Assembly: GCA_033002965.1 (NCBI GenBank)
Contig: JAURVB010013271.1
Coordinates: forward strand, 1-64,000
DNA: 64,000 nt
DNA from: Piper betle
Lineage: Eukaryota; Streptophyta; Magnoliopsida; Piperales; Piperaceae
Reading direction: 5' to 3'
Shown: positions 50,001 to 61,800 of the stretch, in pieces
Numbering within the stretch: the first letter of the stretch is position 1
How the letters are laid out: each line of letters starts with the position of its first letter
The notes under the pieces: model-generated
Database searches by the model: none
What the model was told of the DNA's origin: nothing
Seen by the model: only the letters and a program-made list of their open reading frames with translations
Program-made: the position numbers and the translations under genes

Positions 50001-53000
50001 ATATTTTATCTATTTATAATATTTTTATAAATAGAAAATAAAGGGTAATATTATAAAATATTTAGATGACATGTGACGACACCAGATTAAAGTCATGGAT
50101 ATTTTGCTACTCTATGTAAGTACATAGTTAATAAATATTTAATATTTCAAATTTTTGATTGAAGTAATATTGGTTGGTTATGCATTGTAATTTTTGTTGG
50201 TACAAATAGAAGTCTTAACTTGAGAGGGTTTGTAAGTGGCTAGTGAGCCAAAAAGATGTATTTTACCAGCAATTTACTTTGTTGTTAAGTGGCTAACTAT
50301 AACTAATATTAATTTTATTTTTTGTAATTTTTATGATATTATAATATTTGTTAATTATTGCTGACAATGTTGCCCTAATTAATATTATGTATATTTAATA
50401 TGCATAAGATTGTTTTACTATCTCCATGGCCTCAAAAACTGTAGTAGCTGAATTGAGAAAGACTTAAAAGCTCAATGGGAACAATTTCTTTAATTGGAGG
50501 AGTCATGAAATTTGGTGTTCCTCACACTGTCATTGAAGATTGTACCCCTTTGTCATGGACTTTTGTCAAGTACAACCAACTCCTCTCGCAACTGCAGTAT
50601 ATTCTAGAGTCCGGCAATGGCACACCACTTACAAACCTCTCCAAAAACTTTCTAAAACCGAGTTCCATGCACCGGCTTCCGAAATTTGGCCAGATCAAAC
50701 CAGTAGTAAGGATGCTTAGCCTCGTTACATGGCCACACTAGTTTTGGCAGCCATCATCTTCTGCCTAAAAATCAATCAAGTGTAATCTTTCCCTCTCTTG
50801 CTGCAACAAAATGAGCATCTCCTTGGCAATCCTTTCAAGGGTCAACTTTTGTGTATGCCTGTGCCATATAGTAGCTGCCAATTTTTCGTCAATGAAGCCT
50901 TTTGTTGTGGCTGTATAAGGAAGAAAATTAAAGCATTAACCACAAAAGTTTTTCTTGTTTTGTCACTCCTTTCCAGAAAGAAGATAGTGTTTGCATGCCA
51001 TAGATCTATATCACATATTGAAGCTTGCCATTGGAGGTGATGCTTTGGCTGTCTGCTGAAGTTGCTGTTGATGTGCACACATACAGGCCTTAGTCCAATC
51101 AATGAGTTTTACCCATCTTAGGATGCTTCTGTCAAGTCTTTGTTGGGGCCTCTATAAATAAAATCACTGTCATAGTCGATTATAATAATCTCATGATTAT
51201 CTTGATGAAATTTACAAACTAAAATCTCTAAAATATAAAAATTCAAAAAGTTTTAAAAATCATCAAATTACCTTATATATTTAAGACTCGTCAGATAATC
51301 TAAATATAATTTTGATCATCCTTACATCATTGTCTCTTCTGACATGATGGATGCATCTTTGTGTGGCAGAATCTATAATGTCTTTCTCTTTATGTAGTGA
51401 CACAATATTCATTGTTGCTAATCTGGTCACAAGTATTTGTTGAAGTAAATATTGAATGTTCGCCTTTCATAAAAGTTTGAGCTTTTAGGCATGGTGGTTG
51501 AACCATGTAAACTTACAAGTTTTGAGCTTTTAAGTTGTTTCCTTTCCTTGAACTTGTAAGAAAGCGAACCATTTTATATTTTTTTAATCATATTCACCTA
51601 AAATGTTTATTTAATACGGGTGGAATTTTTGTTTCAACTCAGCCTGCATTGATGGAGTGGTTAGAGTGTTCAAATTGGATGACGCCTCTAGTAAAAGCTA
51701 CAAGTAAGATGCTTCTCAAGACATTATAATTAAGCTCGTCTTAACAATGCTGAGTGCTTTTCTTCCTTTTAAAGGTTTCTGCGGCTGAACATACCTGCTG
51801 GAAATCAGCCAGTGGCTGTGGCCTTCATTGATGAGGCGGCGTCATCTATTGTTGTGGCTGCTCATGCACTCTCTGGTTCTTCCTTGTATATGTATGGCGA
51901 AGCTCCTTCAAAAGAAGCCAGTGTATCAAAACAACAACCCTCAAAACATACTCTTCCAGAAATAAAGTGGGAGCTTCACAAAATTCACGATAACAGAAAT
52001 ATTTTAACACTTAATGACTCTGCTGCTACTTATGGCACAGCTGATGGGAGCACTATCATTGCTTCATGTTCAGAAGGTTTTAACTGCCACCCTTGTTATT
52101 TTTTTATCATTTATTATTGTTGTTGTTTTTGTTATTATTATTATTATTGTTATTGATATTGTTATTGTTATTGTCATTGTTATTGTTATTATTATTGTTA
52201 TTGTTATTGTTGCTTCTTGCGTTAATAGAATTCAAATTGCCATTGATCTATTTGTGGCTATATGTTCGGCTTTGCCTAGTTGACAAGAAAAACATATGCC
52301 TTTATAATGGCTTTGTAAGATTGCAAAATTCTACCGTCAATGGTAGTTTAGATTATTTAGTTTGGATATATGGGCAAAAAAAAGCCAGGTTGAATTGTAT
52401 TGCAAAAGTAGACTATTCTAGATACATCCTTTTGCTGGTGTGCAGCTATGTTGAGGACATAATCTGCACTCTAAAATGGTTTTTCCATCTACCTGTCTAC
52501 ATTGTTGGCATTTAGTTGTTTTAAATTGTAAGTTTATCCTTGCAAAAATTAGAATTTGAACAGTAAGGAAGTAAGTTATATATCATTCTCGTACAGTTAG
52601 TTTTTGCAATCATCTCATGATAGTGAAAAGGTAAAAAAAATCCTTAGTTGTGGGCTTGGAAATAATAGCATATAAGGTAAAATAGTTGAAGTTACCTGTG
52701 TGCTCTTGTTTGAGCTAGGAAAGGACCAAATGAGGTAAAACATGACAATTTAGTGGCCATTCGGCCATTAAGACTGTTACCATTAGTTTGAATGGTCAAT
52801 CAACAATTTTCCAAGAAATCAGCCAGCAACTTAAGGGGATTGGCCAATTACTAGCCTGCAAGGAAGGCAGTTCTGTGGAAAGCTAAAGATGTGTCCCTTG
52901 TAGGTTTTTGATAACTTCAGGGATTTAAAGGTTGATAAAGAAGTTTAACATGATTTTATTGTGTTTTATAGAGATAATTACCTCAAATCTCTAATATTTG

Positions 53001-54591
53001 TCAATAACATGCCTAAGAAATATCATTAGCCTTTCAGGAATGGCTCATGATTATTCATTAATGGAAAGTTTACTTTTGATGGGTAAGGAAGTGCTATCAT
53101 TCGAATCTTTAAAAAAAATGGAGTAAATTTAGTTGAAATGAACCCTTGATTCAAGCTGAAACAGTCAGAATTGATCCATATTGTGGACGCTCATTGCATT
53201 TGCACATGGTCAAACAACCTCATAACGTGGTCTTCTTGTGTGTTATTACTAACTTCCATCCCTAGTCTGTCGAAAATATAATTGTCATCTATGATGCCTT
53301 TTCTGTTCCTGCATATAAAACAGTACCTTCACATGCAATCTGAAATGGAACTGCCAATGCATGAAGCAATTGGTTAGATTAATTTGACCAAGTTAAAATA
53401 CAGTAGCCATCTTTTGTCATCCATGTGTGACTGATAAACATGTTCAGGTCATGTTAGTTTATATATAATGTTTAAGTGTAATTCTTTTGTATTTATTTAG
53501 TCCTATTGTAATGGGATGAATCATGTAAAGGCACCGACATCAAGCTTTGGCATGGAAAAAGTGGGAAATTATTAGGAGTTGTTGACACTAACCAACTTAA
53601 AAACACTATGGCTTTATTATCACCTAATGGGCGTTTTCTAGCTGCGGCTGCATTTACTGCTGATGTTAAGGTTAGTCACTCTCACCATTTATTTTTCCTC
53701 TTTTTCAATTACAACTATTTTTTGCATTATACTTATTTGTTATTCATTGAAACGTGTCCATCCTTTTGAACAGGTTTGGGAAATTGTGTATTCAAAGGAT
53801 GGTTCTGTAAAGGAGGTTTCTAAAGTTATGCAACTTAAGGGACACAAGGTTATGGATCTTACTTTAACACTGTTGAGAGCCTTTTTGTTGATGACATCAT
53901 GAAGCTGTTATCCTTGACTATACTTCTTTGAGGATCAGTACATATTAAAAGCTTGACACTTGTTCTCTTTGAAGCCGTTATCCAAGTCTTTACTTCTTTG
54001 AGTATCAGTCATGCATTTTGATTTGAAGTGTTTGCTCTCCATTTGTTGAATTGTTTTGAAATAAGTGAAGTTTTGCTGAAGTTTTTATTGGAATATTGAT
54101 TTGCTAAAACAGACAACATTCTGGTACTAGCTGAGCTTGGCCAACTTTATGCATTTATTAGACAACATTGGTGTAGATCTTTGTATATTCTTCCAGTCAT
54201 TCTAATGTAAAGTACATTCAAAAGCACATTACCTGTTTTTCTGCTAGCACAAACCATGACTGTTGTGTTTTCTTGTCTTGAAGATACTCATAGATTATGT
54301 GGCATATCACCTGTCTTTAAAATGTCTGGGAAATACTGAGATTGATAATTGTTTCATACAATCATATTAATCAAGTTGCTTTGCGAAAGCTAAATTAAGA
54401 CAATGTGTCATGAAATTTCCTTTATATATCTAATGAGGTGCTAATGTTGTTTTATTATGCATAAACTACATCAAATTCTTAAAGTGAAATTTTCTTACAG
54501 AGTGCTGTCACTTGTTTATGCTTTACTCCAAATTCAGATCAGATAATTACAGTGTCAAAGGATGGGACCATGCGAATATGGAATATAAATG
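47021..54591 (+). CDS. TBL2-like membrane-anchored WD40 protein, partial at the 3' end
   Basis: Exons: 47021-47281, 47392-47497, 51643-51703, 51775-52076, 53531-53670, 53774-53848 and 54501-54591. All junctions inspected are GT-AG and phases fit, giving about 345 codons without a stop. The N-terminus has a hydrophobic segment at about residues 22-44 (IPVLAVSLLSLLLASLFVFI) followed by basic KRR, suggesting a single-pass ER anchor with cytosolic repeats, as in animal TBL2. WD40 blocks read LKGHGDSIPGLCFSANGRHL...GVVRVFKL, GTDIKLW...LLSPNGRFLAAA...VKVWEIV, and LKGHKSAVTCLCFTPNSDQI...DGTMRIWNIN. The final exons are not seen before the window ends. Exon 1 has no in-frame ATG: the frame can open at TTG 47021, or 47027 can follow the acceptor-like TTCCCTTCTTTTGCAG. 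Start and 3' end remain unresolved. Confidence 0.85.
47808..48310 (-). pseudogene. Ty1/copia gag fragment in intron 2
   Basis: On the minus strand, KVEAAELSKTQKLNGATFPD (near 48290-48220) resembles the start of a copia gag. Further on, LARLGCTLPDELQVETLVNS then LPGSWEFLVVSFNMS (48095-47808) resembles the UBN2-type gag domain. Frame changes and stops lie between the two pieces. LTRs, protease, integrase and reverse transcriptase are absent, so this is a truncated dead copy. Its presence partly explains why intron 2 is over 4 kb. Confidence 0.65.
48772..48860 (-). other. Exon-like segment on the minus strand of intron 2
   Basis: About 89 bp is bounded on the minus strand by an acceptor-like CTCTTGTTATAG and a donor-like CTTGTAAGT. 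It is open in at least two frames (for example LANLEKRSMWDDKKIHPKW). I do not recognise the product. It may be a captured gene fragment or chance. Confidence 0.25.
49405..49536. repeat. 66-bp tandem duplication in intron 2
   Basis: Copies at 49405-49470 and 49471-49536 differ at about four positions and both contain GATTGAGTTCTTGC and GGGCCTTTGATTTTTAG. It lies outside coding sequence and looks like a recent local duplication. Confidence 0.88.
49540..50470. other. AT-rich part of intron 2
   Basis: About 0.9 kb of strongly AT-rich DNA with a short near-repeat (AATAGGAAAGAAAGAGTAATA at about 49926 and a similar stretch near 50030). No gene or element terminus is recognised. Confidence 0.5.
50770..51110 (-). 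pseudogene. Gene-like minus-strand fragments in intron 2, product unknown
   Basis: Two stop-free stretches are readable on the minus strand. The first (about 51110 to 51016) gives RSILRWVKLIDWTKACMCA and ends at a stop after ASFNM. The second (about 50925 to 50775) gives TKGFIDEKLAATIWHRHTQK and LTLERIAKEMLILLQQERER and ends at LIDF-stop. Between them lies a pyrimidine-rich, acceptor-like TTTTCTTCCTTATACAG. Residue composition looks like real protein. I do not recognise the family. It may be a gene fragment carried by a transposon. Confidence 0.35.
52108..52215. repeat. TTA/TTG trinucleotide-type microsatellite in intron 4
   Basis: Long imperfect run of TTATTG, TTATTA and TTGTTA units about 30 bp after the exon 4 donor. 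The leucine- or valine-rich frames over it are products of the repeat. It may be length-variable. Confidence 0.9.
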
Positions 54592-56093
54592 GTATTATTT
54601 CTCCTGTTGTTTTGTTCTTTATTTCATGTCTGTTAACATTTGCTTGTCATAAAAAATTTTTGTATTCTTGCAAACTGTTTGTTGTCTGTTTTGATGGAGA
54701 AAATATGTTGTCCCTTTTTTGCTACAATTAGTGAGAAGATTTGTTCTGTGAGAGAATTAAATCTGCCTTTACTTTACGGAGGCTTAAACAATCCTGCACC
54801 ATAAACTTGTAGCACATTTGAAGATTGGGCTAATTGTTCAAGTGTACCTTCCTCTTTTATATCTGGGATTACGGATCCTTCTTCTCCACTTTATACTATT
54901 GACAACCATATTGGTGTTAGATTTTAATTTTCCTGATCTGTATATTGCCTTTTATGTCTTCCTATACCCATTTTTCAAATCTATAAAAAAATATGCTTTT
55001 TTCACAACCCTAGAGAGATGTCTTTGCACGTCAAAATTAATTTAGGCGATTTTTATGGACCTTAATCCTCAATCTGTTTAAACTCGAATTGTGCACAAGA
55101 TATTACTATTGGTGATTCTATGTCTAATAGTTTTAACGTGCATCTATTTTAACTTATGCATCTTTGTCACCCCCATCTTATCCATAGGACTATGCTTAGT
55201 TGTCTATTGTTCCTGTTCATAAAACATTTTAGACCTTTTCTAGTTTCAAGAACTTGCCAAGACGAGCCCACTCTTGGTGATGCGATGTGCTCCTCGCCAG
55301 ATTGTCAGGAAGTTAACAATTTTTGGGCAGAATACCAGAAAATACCATAAAGAGAGTGATTCTTGTGAGGAAAGGTGGGGGAACTCACTTGGTTCAGCTC
55401 ACACTTCTCTCCTCTTTGCTAGCAAAATCAACAATGGAACTTTTTCAATAACTAAGCATATCGTAAGAAAGGTGGGATGAGGGAGGGGGTGGTAGCAAAA
55501 CAAATACGGCGAGGGGAGGAGGGGTCTTGGTTGAGAAGAGGCCAAATTTTGGGCAGAGGAGAGGGTGGGCTGGGCACAATTAACAAGAAAGAGTGGGGCA
55601 GGGTGGTCAAGAGGAGGGTGGAGGAAGATGGATGTATAGAACAGGGAGGATGTCTGAGCGGCAAGAAGGGTGGGGTGAAAAGACTTCATAGGTAGTTGGA
55701 GAGGGATTCGATCAGGGTGGGAGAAGAGGTGGCAAGCTGCAAGTGCTCAACTAGTTTATCATTTTATTGAGTGTTTCAGATTAAATTGAAACAAAAATTA
55801 ATTGAATTTTTTAATCATTTAGAAAAAAATGATAAAAAGGGTAAATTTAATCACACTCATTTAATTTTGAAACAATAGTGGCAAAAGCATCTGTCGTTGC
55901 CATTTTTATGGATTTACTTTAGGTATTGAAAGTAGTAGTTGTACTTTCGGATTAGAATTATATATATATATATATTGATCTCTTAAAACAATAAGTGTTA
56001 TTATTTCTATGTTTAATTGAACTTGTCTCTTGTTATACCCTTGTAAAGATTAGTTTAATAAATTATATGATGCATGTGGCATTAGATTTATGA
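54592..56093. other. Start of intron 7, no gene recognised
   Basis: The first 0.8 kb is ordinary AT-rich intron sequence. 55475-55735 is strikingly purine- and G-rich on the plus strand (GAGGGAGGGGGTGG, GGAGGAGGGG and similar). Open frames there reflect composition. An alternating TA run is at about 55961-55976. The next expected exon of the WD40 gene was not found. Confidence 0.5.
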
Positions 56094-56900
56094 TCTTTTT
56101 TTTATGAAGTTACAATTTAATTAAAACCCAAAAGGGGAAAATTACAAGAAGCCTCAACCACAATACATGAAAGGCAAGAGGAATGAAAAATTACAACCAA
56201 AAGTTGTCAAGAAAGTTATTTATCCAAAACGTTTTGCTTGTAATTGAGAACATCCGAGGCTGATTGAATTTCAAAGATAAATTGATAAAGAAGAGCCTCT
56301 TCATGGGTTGAAACACCTTGGAAGAGTCTCTTGTTGCACTCATTCCAAATAAAGGCAAGGAAGGTGATGAAGAGAGATTTCACAAGAATATGGATTTTGT
56401 GCACAGGAAGTGAGTAACCAATCAAGCCCCTCATTGAAAGAGAGCTCCATATGTTGATTATGGCATTTGTTGAGGATTTGGCACCATACATGCAATCTGT
56501 ATCAGCATTCAATAGAAGACGTGTTTCTGAGTTTCATTTAATCCCATGCATAAGGAACACCGTTTGGCTAGGTGGAATCGTCTCTTCTCCAACCAATCTA
56601 ATGTTGTGATCCCCTTAGACATAACCGGCTTGACAATGAAAGCATACTTATTGGATTTGTACTTGTACCACATAAGTAAATACTAGGGAACCCAATCTCC
56701 GTGAGCATGCAAAAATTCAACAACTCTTAAGGGAGAATTGACCCGGGAGGTCAACCAACCAATGTTGTCCTTTCACAAGAGTTGGAGAATGGGATATGTT
56801 GATATAGAAAAGTCAAAACTTCTTCAATAGATAAAGTATTAGCTGAAATCGCCCAAAGTATCAAAACTATGATCTTGCTAGGTGTTTTGTTTTGTCAAAC
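56094..56900 (-). mobile_element. 5'-truncated L1-type LINE copy (3' end)
   Basis: On the minus strand, an RNase/zinc-binding tail resembling zf-RVT is readable (SNKYAFIVKPVMSKGITTLD, then RRFHLAKRCSLCMGLNETQK with Cys-x2-Cys and a following His). Next come FIWNECNKRLFQGVSTHEEA and EIQSASDVLNYKQN. An in-frame stop follows HVFY. The element ends in a poly(A) tail, seen as the T-run at 56095-56102. Its 3' end resembles that of the larger LINE at 58889 (AAAAGGGG-type motif), so both belong to related L1 lineages. 5' truncation is typical of target-primed reverse transcription. Confidence 0.8.
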
Positions 56901-57345
56901 CCCTCGTGCCTCAAGTCAAAAATTTCTAAATGTTGACTATTTACCATCGGTCAAAATGGTCAAAGATTGGTAGCAATAGAGGGTTTGGATAAATGGATTA
57001 ATGGCTCAGTAATAGTTAATGATGTAGAAATTGGTGGTATTGGTAAATTTCTTTGATCAAATTAATCAAACTTAGCTGCACTGCTTGCTTGCTGCCTTAG
57101 TGCCGTGACGAGATATGAACCTGTGGAGGGGTGAGAGAGGCTAGAAGGATTGATAGGCAAGGGGTAAGGACTCACTTTGATTATTGCCATTTTATTTTAT
57201 CTTTTTCCTTGTACTTTAATATTGTTATGCATATTTTTGTTTTCTTGATTTTTTGTCAACATTATGTTCATTTTTGTGGCCTTTATTCTTGTTCACTTTT
57301 ATTTATTTTTTATTAAATCTGATTTGACATAGTGGCATTAGCTTG
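56901..57345. other. Intron sequence between two insertions
   Basis: No recognisable gene or element terminus lies between the truncated LINE and the small gypsy element. The exact 5' limit of the LINE copy is not clear and may extend slightly into this stretch. Confidence 0.4.
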
Positions 57346-58889
57346 TGATGCAATATGCAAGGGAAATATCTAAATTAACAACTACTCTTAAAAAATAAAG
57401 ACATAACCAAGAGAGATAATTAAAATGCTTTTAGCTATCTCTCAATTCATCTACAATGAGGTAGCCTTATATTTATAGGCAAACAAAACAATACTCTTAG
57501 TTAATACACTATATCTTGTTCCATGGCTCATGTTCTTTCATAATATTCAAAGGTGTCCTCAAAATAGGTGCAAAAGGTGACTTCTCAATAGGTATAGGGG
57601 CGGCTCCTCGATAAGTTTAGATACACTACATCAGACTCCCCTTTAAAAAACTTGCCCTCTAGACATCGTACTCGTCAAGATAAGGATAAAGATCAACCAC
57701 ATAAAAATCATGAATTTTCCAATCTGCAGAGTTGGATAAGCATTATTGCCCAATGCCTGAAGCACTTCACATAGTCTCACCTTGTGATCCTCTTTAAAAA
57801 TCCAAAACCAAACTAGATCATCAAGTTGCAATGGAACATCTTGAACATGAAATTTGTATCCGATAAAGGTTACATCCATCCAAATGTTCCAATAGAAAGA
57901 AATCCAACTCTTGATGATGATTTTGAAGTAACTTCTTGTGAAATCAATAATAATGGATGGGACATACAAGTCTTCATACACATATCTTATCAAAGGTGGG
58001 AGATCCATTTCAACAAGGTTGGAAGATGGCGACGGGCTAAGAATAGGGAGTAGGTGATGGTATAGGAACGTAGTGATAGATGAACGAGTGGTCTGTGGTG
58101 ATTGAAAGGAGGGGTTATCACTGGTATAAGAGAGTACTAGGAAGAAGGCAAGAAGGTGGTCAGTGTAGAAGGGTAGGGAGAATGATAGCATCTGGACAGG
58201 CAATGGTGGGGATGATAGAGACAACGAGTGGGGTAGTTTGGTCGGCTGGGTAGGTTGTCTTAGATGTCGATGTAAACTAATCATTGTCATCTAGTTGCTG
58301 GGACATCGTGACACAATTGTGCATTAATGTAGAAGGTGCTTGTGTCAAGGTTGACAGAACCCAAGCTTAGTGTCAATAAGGTTGTCAATGTTGTCTACTA
58401 TTTTTTCTAGAAAGATATAAAATTTGAATTGAAGGTCTTGAATCTTCGAATCCAAGATTTTGGATATAGAATCCAATGGTTAGAGAGCTCTTACATCAAG
58501 AAGGCAGTGGTTATCTTCCTCTTCTATCGTACATGTGTCCTCTATCTAGTGCGAGGAAGGTATAAAGGGGTCTTCCATGCTCAAACGGTGCGAGAAAACC
58601 ATGAAGGCAAGACATGCTCATTTCTAGGAATTGATTTTTGGAATGCAACTCGAAAGTTGATGTAGTATGCAAGGGAAATATTTAAACCACTAGAAAAATA
58701 AAGGCATAACAAAGAAAAGATAAATTGAAAGCTCTTAGCCATCTCTCAATTTCATCACAAAACTCAAGTGAGTACAATGAGGTAGCCTTATATATATCGG
58801 CAAACTAAAGAATACTCTTTGTGAATACATTCTATCTTGTTCCTTTGCTCATATTCTCTCATATAATACAATACTTTTAGTAAATACAT
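57346..58889 (-). mobile_element. Internally deleted Ty3/gypsy-like LTR element
   Basis: LTR copies lie at 57346-57633 (288 bp, minus strand TGATGTAGTG to CTTGCATATTGCATCA) and 58658 to about 58889, the latter cut by a LINE insertion. On the minus strand TTTAAAGGGGAGTC, a polypurine tract, precedes the 3' LTR. A 215-codon frame (58290 to 57643) ends with integrase-tail-like LQLDDLVWFWIFKEDHK and LQALGNNAY. A neighbouring frame continues WKIHDFYVVDLYPYLDEYDV, showing a frameshift. Only about 1 kb of interior remains, so most of gag-pol is deleted. The Ty3/gypsy assignment rests on the short integrase tail. Confidence 0.65.
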
Positions 58890-61800
58890 TTTTTATAAAG
58901 TAAAATTTCATTGCAAGACCCCCCAAAAGTACAAAGGGGAAAAAGGGCTTCTAAGAGTCTTCGCAAAACTACATCCAAAAGTCTATAAGCAAATCACAAT
59001 GATCAATAATTTTCTTTTTGTAGTTTAGGACTTTCGAGGCAAATTGTACTTGAGAAATAATGGATATAGCCAATGAACTATAATGTTTTTTGACATCTTA
59101 ATATTCTTTTATTTCGCTCGTACTAAATGGAAGAGGCATAACCTACAAAAAGGGATTTCAAGAGGAGAGTTGCATGCTTGTTTTTCAAACAAAAGGTAAT
59201 AAGTCAATTTAACTCTTCATCGAAGGAGTTGACTTGATGGAGCTTGTGACATTTTGAAGGACCAGCTTCCAAACATATTTACTATAAGAGCACTCAAAAG
59301 ATAAAATGGTCTCTAGCTTCCAGGCCAGACTCACAAAGGGAGCTTCTTTAGCGAGATGAATTTCTTTTGAAGATTGTGTAGAGTTAAGATCCTATTTAAC
59401 ATGACCAACCAAGTAATGTACGCATACCGGTTTATTTGGTATTTTAGACCAAATAAGAGGGTGTAATAACACTCTTAGAGAAAGAAGTCTCGAGATGTTC
59501 CAACAGCTCTTGAAAGAAAATTTTCTTGTAGAGGATAACCACCCCTTGGTATCATCCGCATGAGATAAGAAAGGAGTATTCTCATTTTAAAAGTTTAGAG
59601 CTTCTTTTGTGGTCGTAGTGTCAAAGGTGAGGGCCTAATAACTATAAATGATGGATTAAGATATAGTGTGGGAGGTGTTTCCCCTAAGATTTACAATTGT
59701 TCGATGTACCGAGTCTTTGGATGAGGCGGTAATGATTAAGCCAACAGTCAAGCTAAGTGAACTTGTTCATGCCATTGCCAATGGATTATTTTTTCTCTTA
59801 AGGAAATAATGTTGTTCCATGTGTAAGGCCCACACTTTGTGCGCACAATCTATATAGATCCACCTTGTATATAAACTTCATGAATCCACTTCACCTACAA
59901 ACTTTTTTTATTTGTTAACACTTGCCAAAACAACTTTGCTAGTCCAACTTTGTTGACCTTAGAAATATCTCGGATACGAAAATCGCCTTCTTATAAAGGT
60001 TTACAAATCCGCATCCAGCTAACATTGTGGAAACCCTTGGCATAAATGTCTCCTCTCTATAAAAATGATGGGAACAATGTAATAATGAGTTTTAGAACAT
60101 GCTCTAGAAGTGTGAAGGTGGAGGTCCAATAGTGAAACATGTTATTAAGGACGAATTTTAAAAGGTGAAGGTGGCTGGCATAAGATAGTAGATATGATTT
60201 CCTTCCATAGATCTTTAGCTTTGATCTTATCAATGAGAGGAATACACATGGAACAAGAAAACTTCTTTGAACTAAGAGGCATCAAATAACGAATAGAGAG
60301 CATTCTAATGTGATAGCCAAACAAACCATGAATGCCTTCTTTATGGGCGCAAACATGGAAGAATATGACACGTTTCATAATATTTACATTTAACCTGAGA
60401 AGGTACCAAAGTCATGCAAGGAAGATTTTATATGCCATGTTGAGATAGGAGAGTCTTTGAAGAAAGTCAAAAGATCATTGTCAAATATTAAGTGAGAGAC
60501 ATTGGGAGCATTCTTTGTCTTAAGAGGTATGGTAAGGCCTTCTGATACCTTAGTTTCAAGCATAATCGAAAGCGCTTTCATACAAAGAATAAAGAAGAGC
60601 AACAAAAGGGGACAACAACCTTTTCAAAGACCACTTTTATTTTTAAAAACCAAAATTGCATCAATTTATCATAACACTAAAGGATGGAGTGGTGACACAT
60701 TCAGAAATCAAATCAATTCAAGCATTGTTGAACCCCAAATTGTAAAGGACCAAAAATAGGAAATCCCACTAAACTTTATCAAAGGCCTTTCTCCAATCAA
60801 CCTTAATATATAACTTTTTGGCCCCTTGAGTGGTGAAAATTTCTTATTTTTTCATAGGCCAACAAAATATTTTTATTTATCAACTTATCCTTTAAAAATG
60901 CTAACTAATTTTAGCTAATTAAAAAGGTATGATGAGAGCAAGCCGAGAAGCCATAATTTTAAAGATGTATTTATAGACGAAATTGCAATAAGAAATAGGC
61001 CTGAAGTGCTCAAAAGATCTAGCATCTGGTATTTTCAGAGAATGAGGGAAAGGAGTGCCTCTTGGAGTAGTTTACCTTGTTTGAAGATGTGCTTGATGGC
61101 TAATATAAGGTCTTTACGAATAATATCACAGAAGAAAACAAAAAATTCTTTGATAAAATCATCTAGTGCCTCTTGGAGTAGTTTACCTTGTTTGAAGAAG
61201 TGTTTGATGGCTAATATAAAGTCTTTACCAATAATATCCCAGAAAGAAGCAAAAAAGTCTTTGACAAAATCATCTGGGCCAAGAGCTTTATAATTTAAAA
61301 CAGTAAAGATAATAGCTTCAATTTCTTCGTTGCTAACCCTACGAGTCAACAGAGAAGCTTGTTCGTGAGTAAACCTGCATCAGAAAGGAATAGATGAGCG
61401 AAGATCAAAAGATGAATGGGTAAACAAATCTTTGAAGAATCTCACAGCTTTAATGCCAATGGCATGAGGATCGGAAAGTTTATTCCTATGTGAATCTACA
61501 ATCTCATGAATATGATTTCGTAGGATATGAGAAACAACCGTAGAGTGGAAGAACTGAGAATTTCTATTCCTTTCACTCACCCAATTTACTCTAGATTTCT
61601 CTCTGTAGAACTTTTCTTCAATGTCTTCCTCTTAAAGCAAGTTGAGGCGGGCCAATTTTTTGTTTTCAAACAATAATGTATTTGTAGGATCCATGGAGAG
61701 CACTTGCTGGGCATCTTAGAGGAGCAGTTGAGTGTTACTCAATCTCACATTAACTTTGCCAAAAACCTCAATATTTCAAGTTTTTAAAGTCGTTTTAACA

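Noticed and set aside
52014..52515. Leucine- and valine-rich frames resembling membrane segments
   Set aside because: They are produced by the TTA/TTG microsatellite in intron 4 of the WD40 gene.
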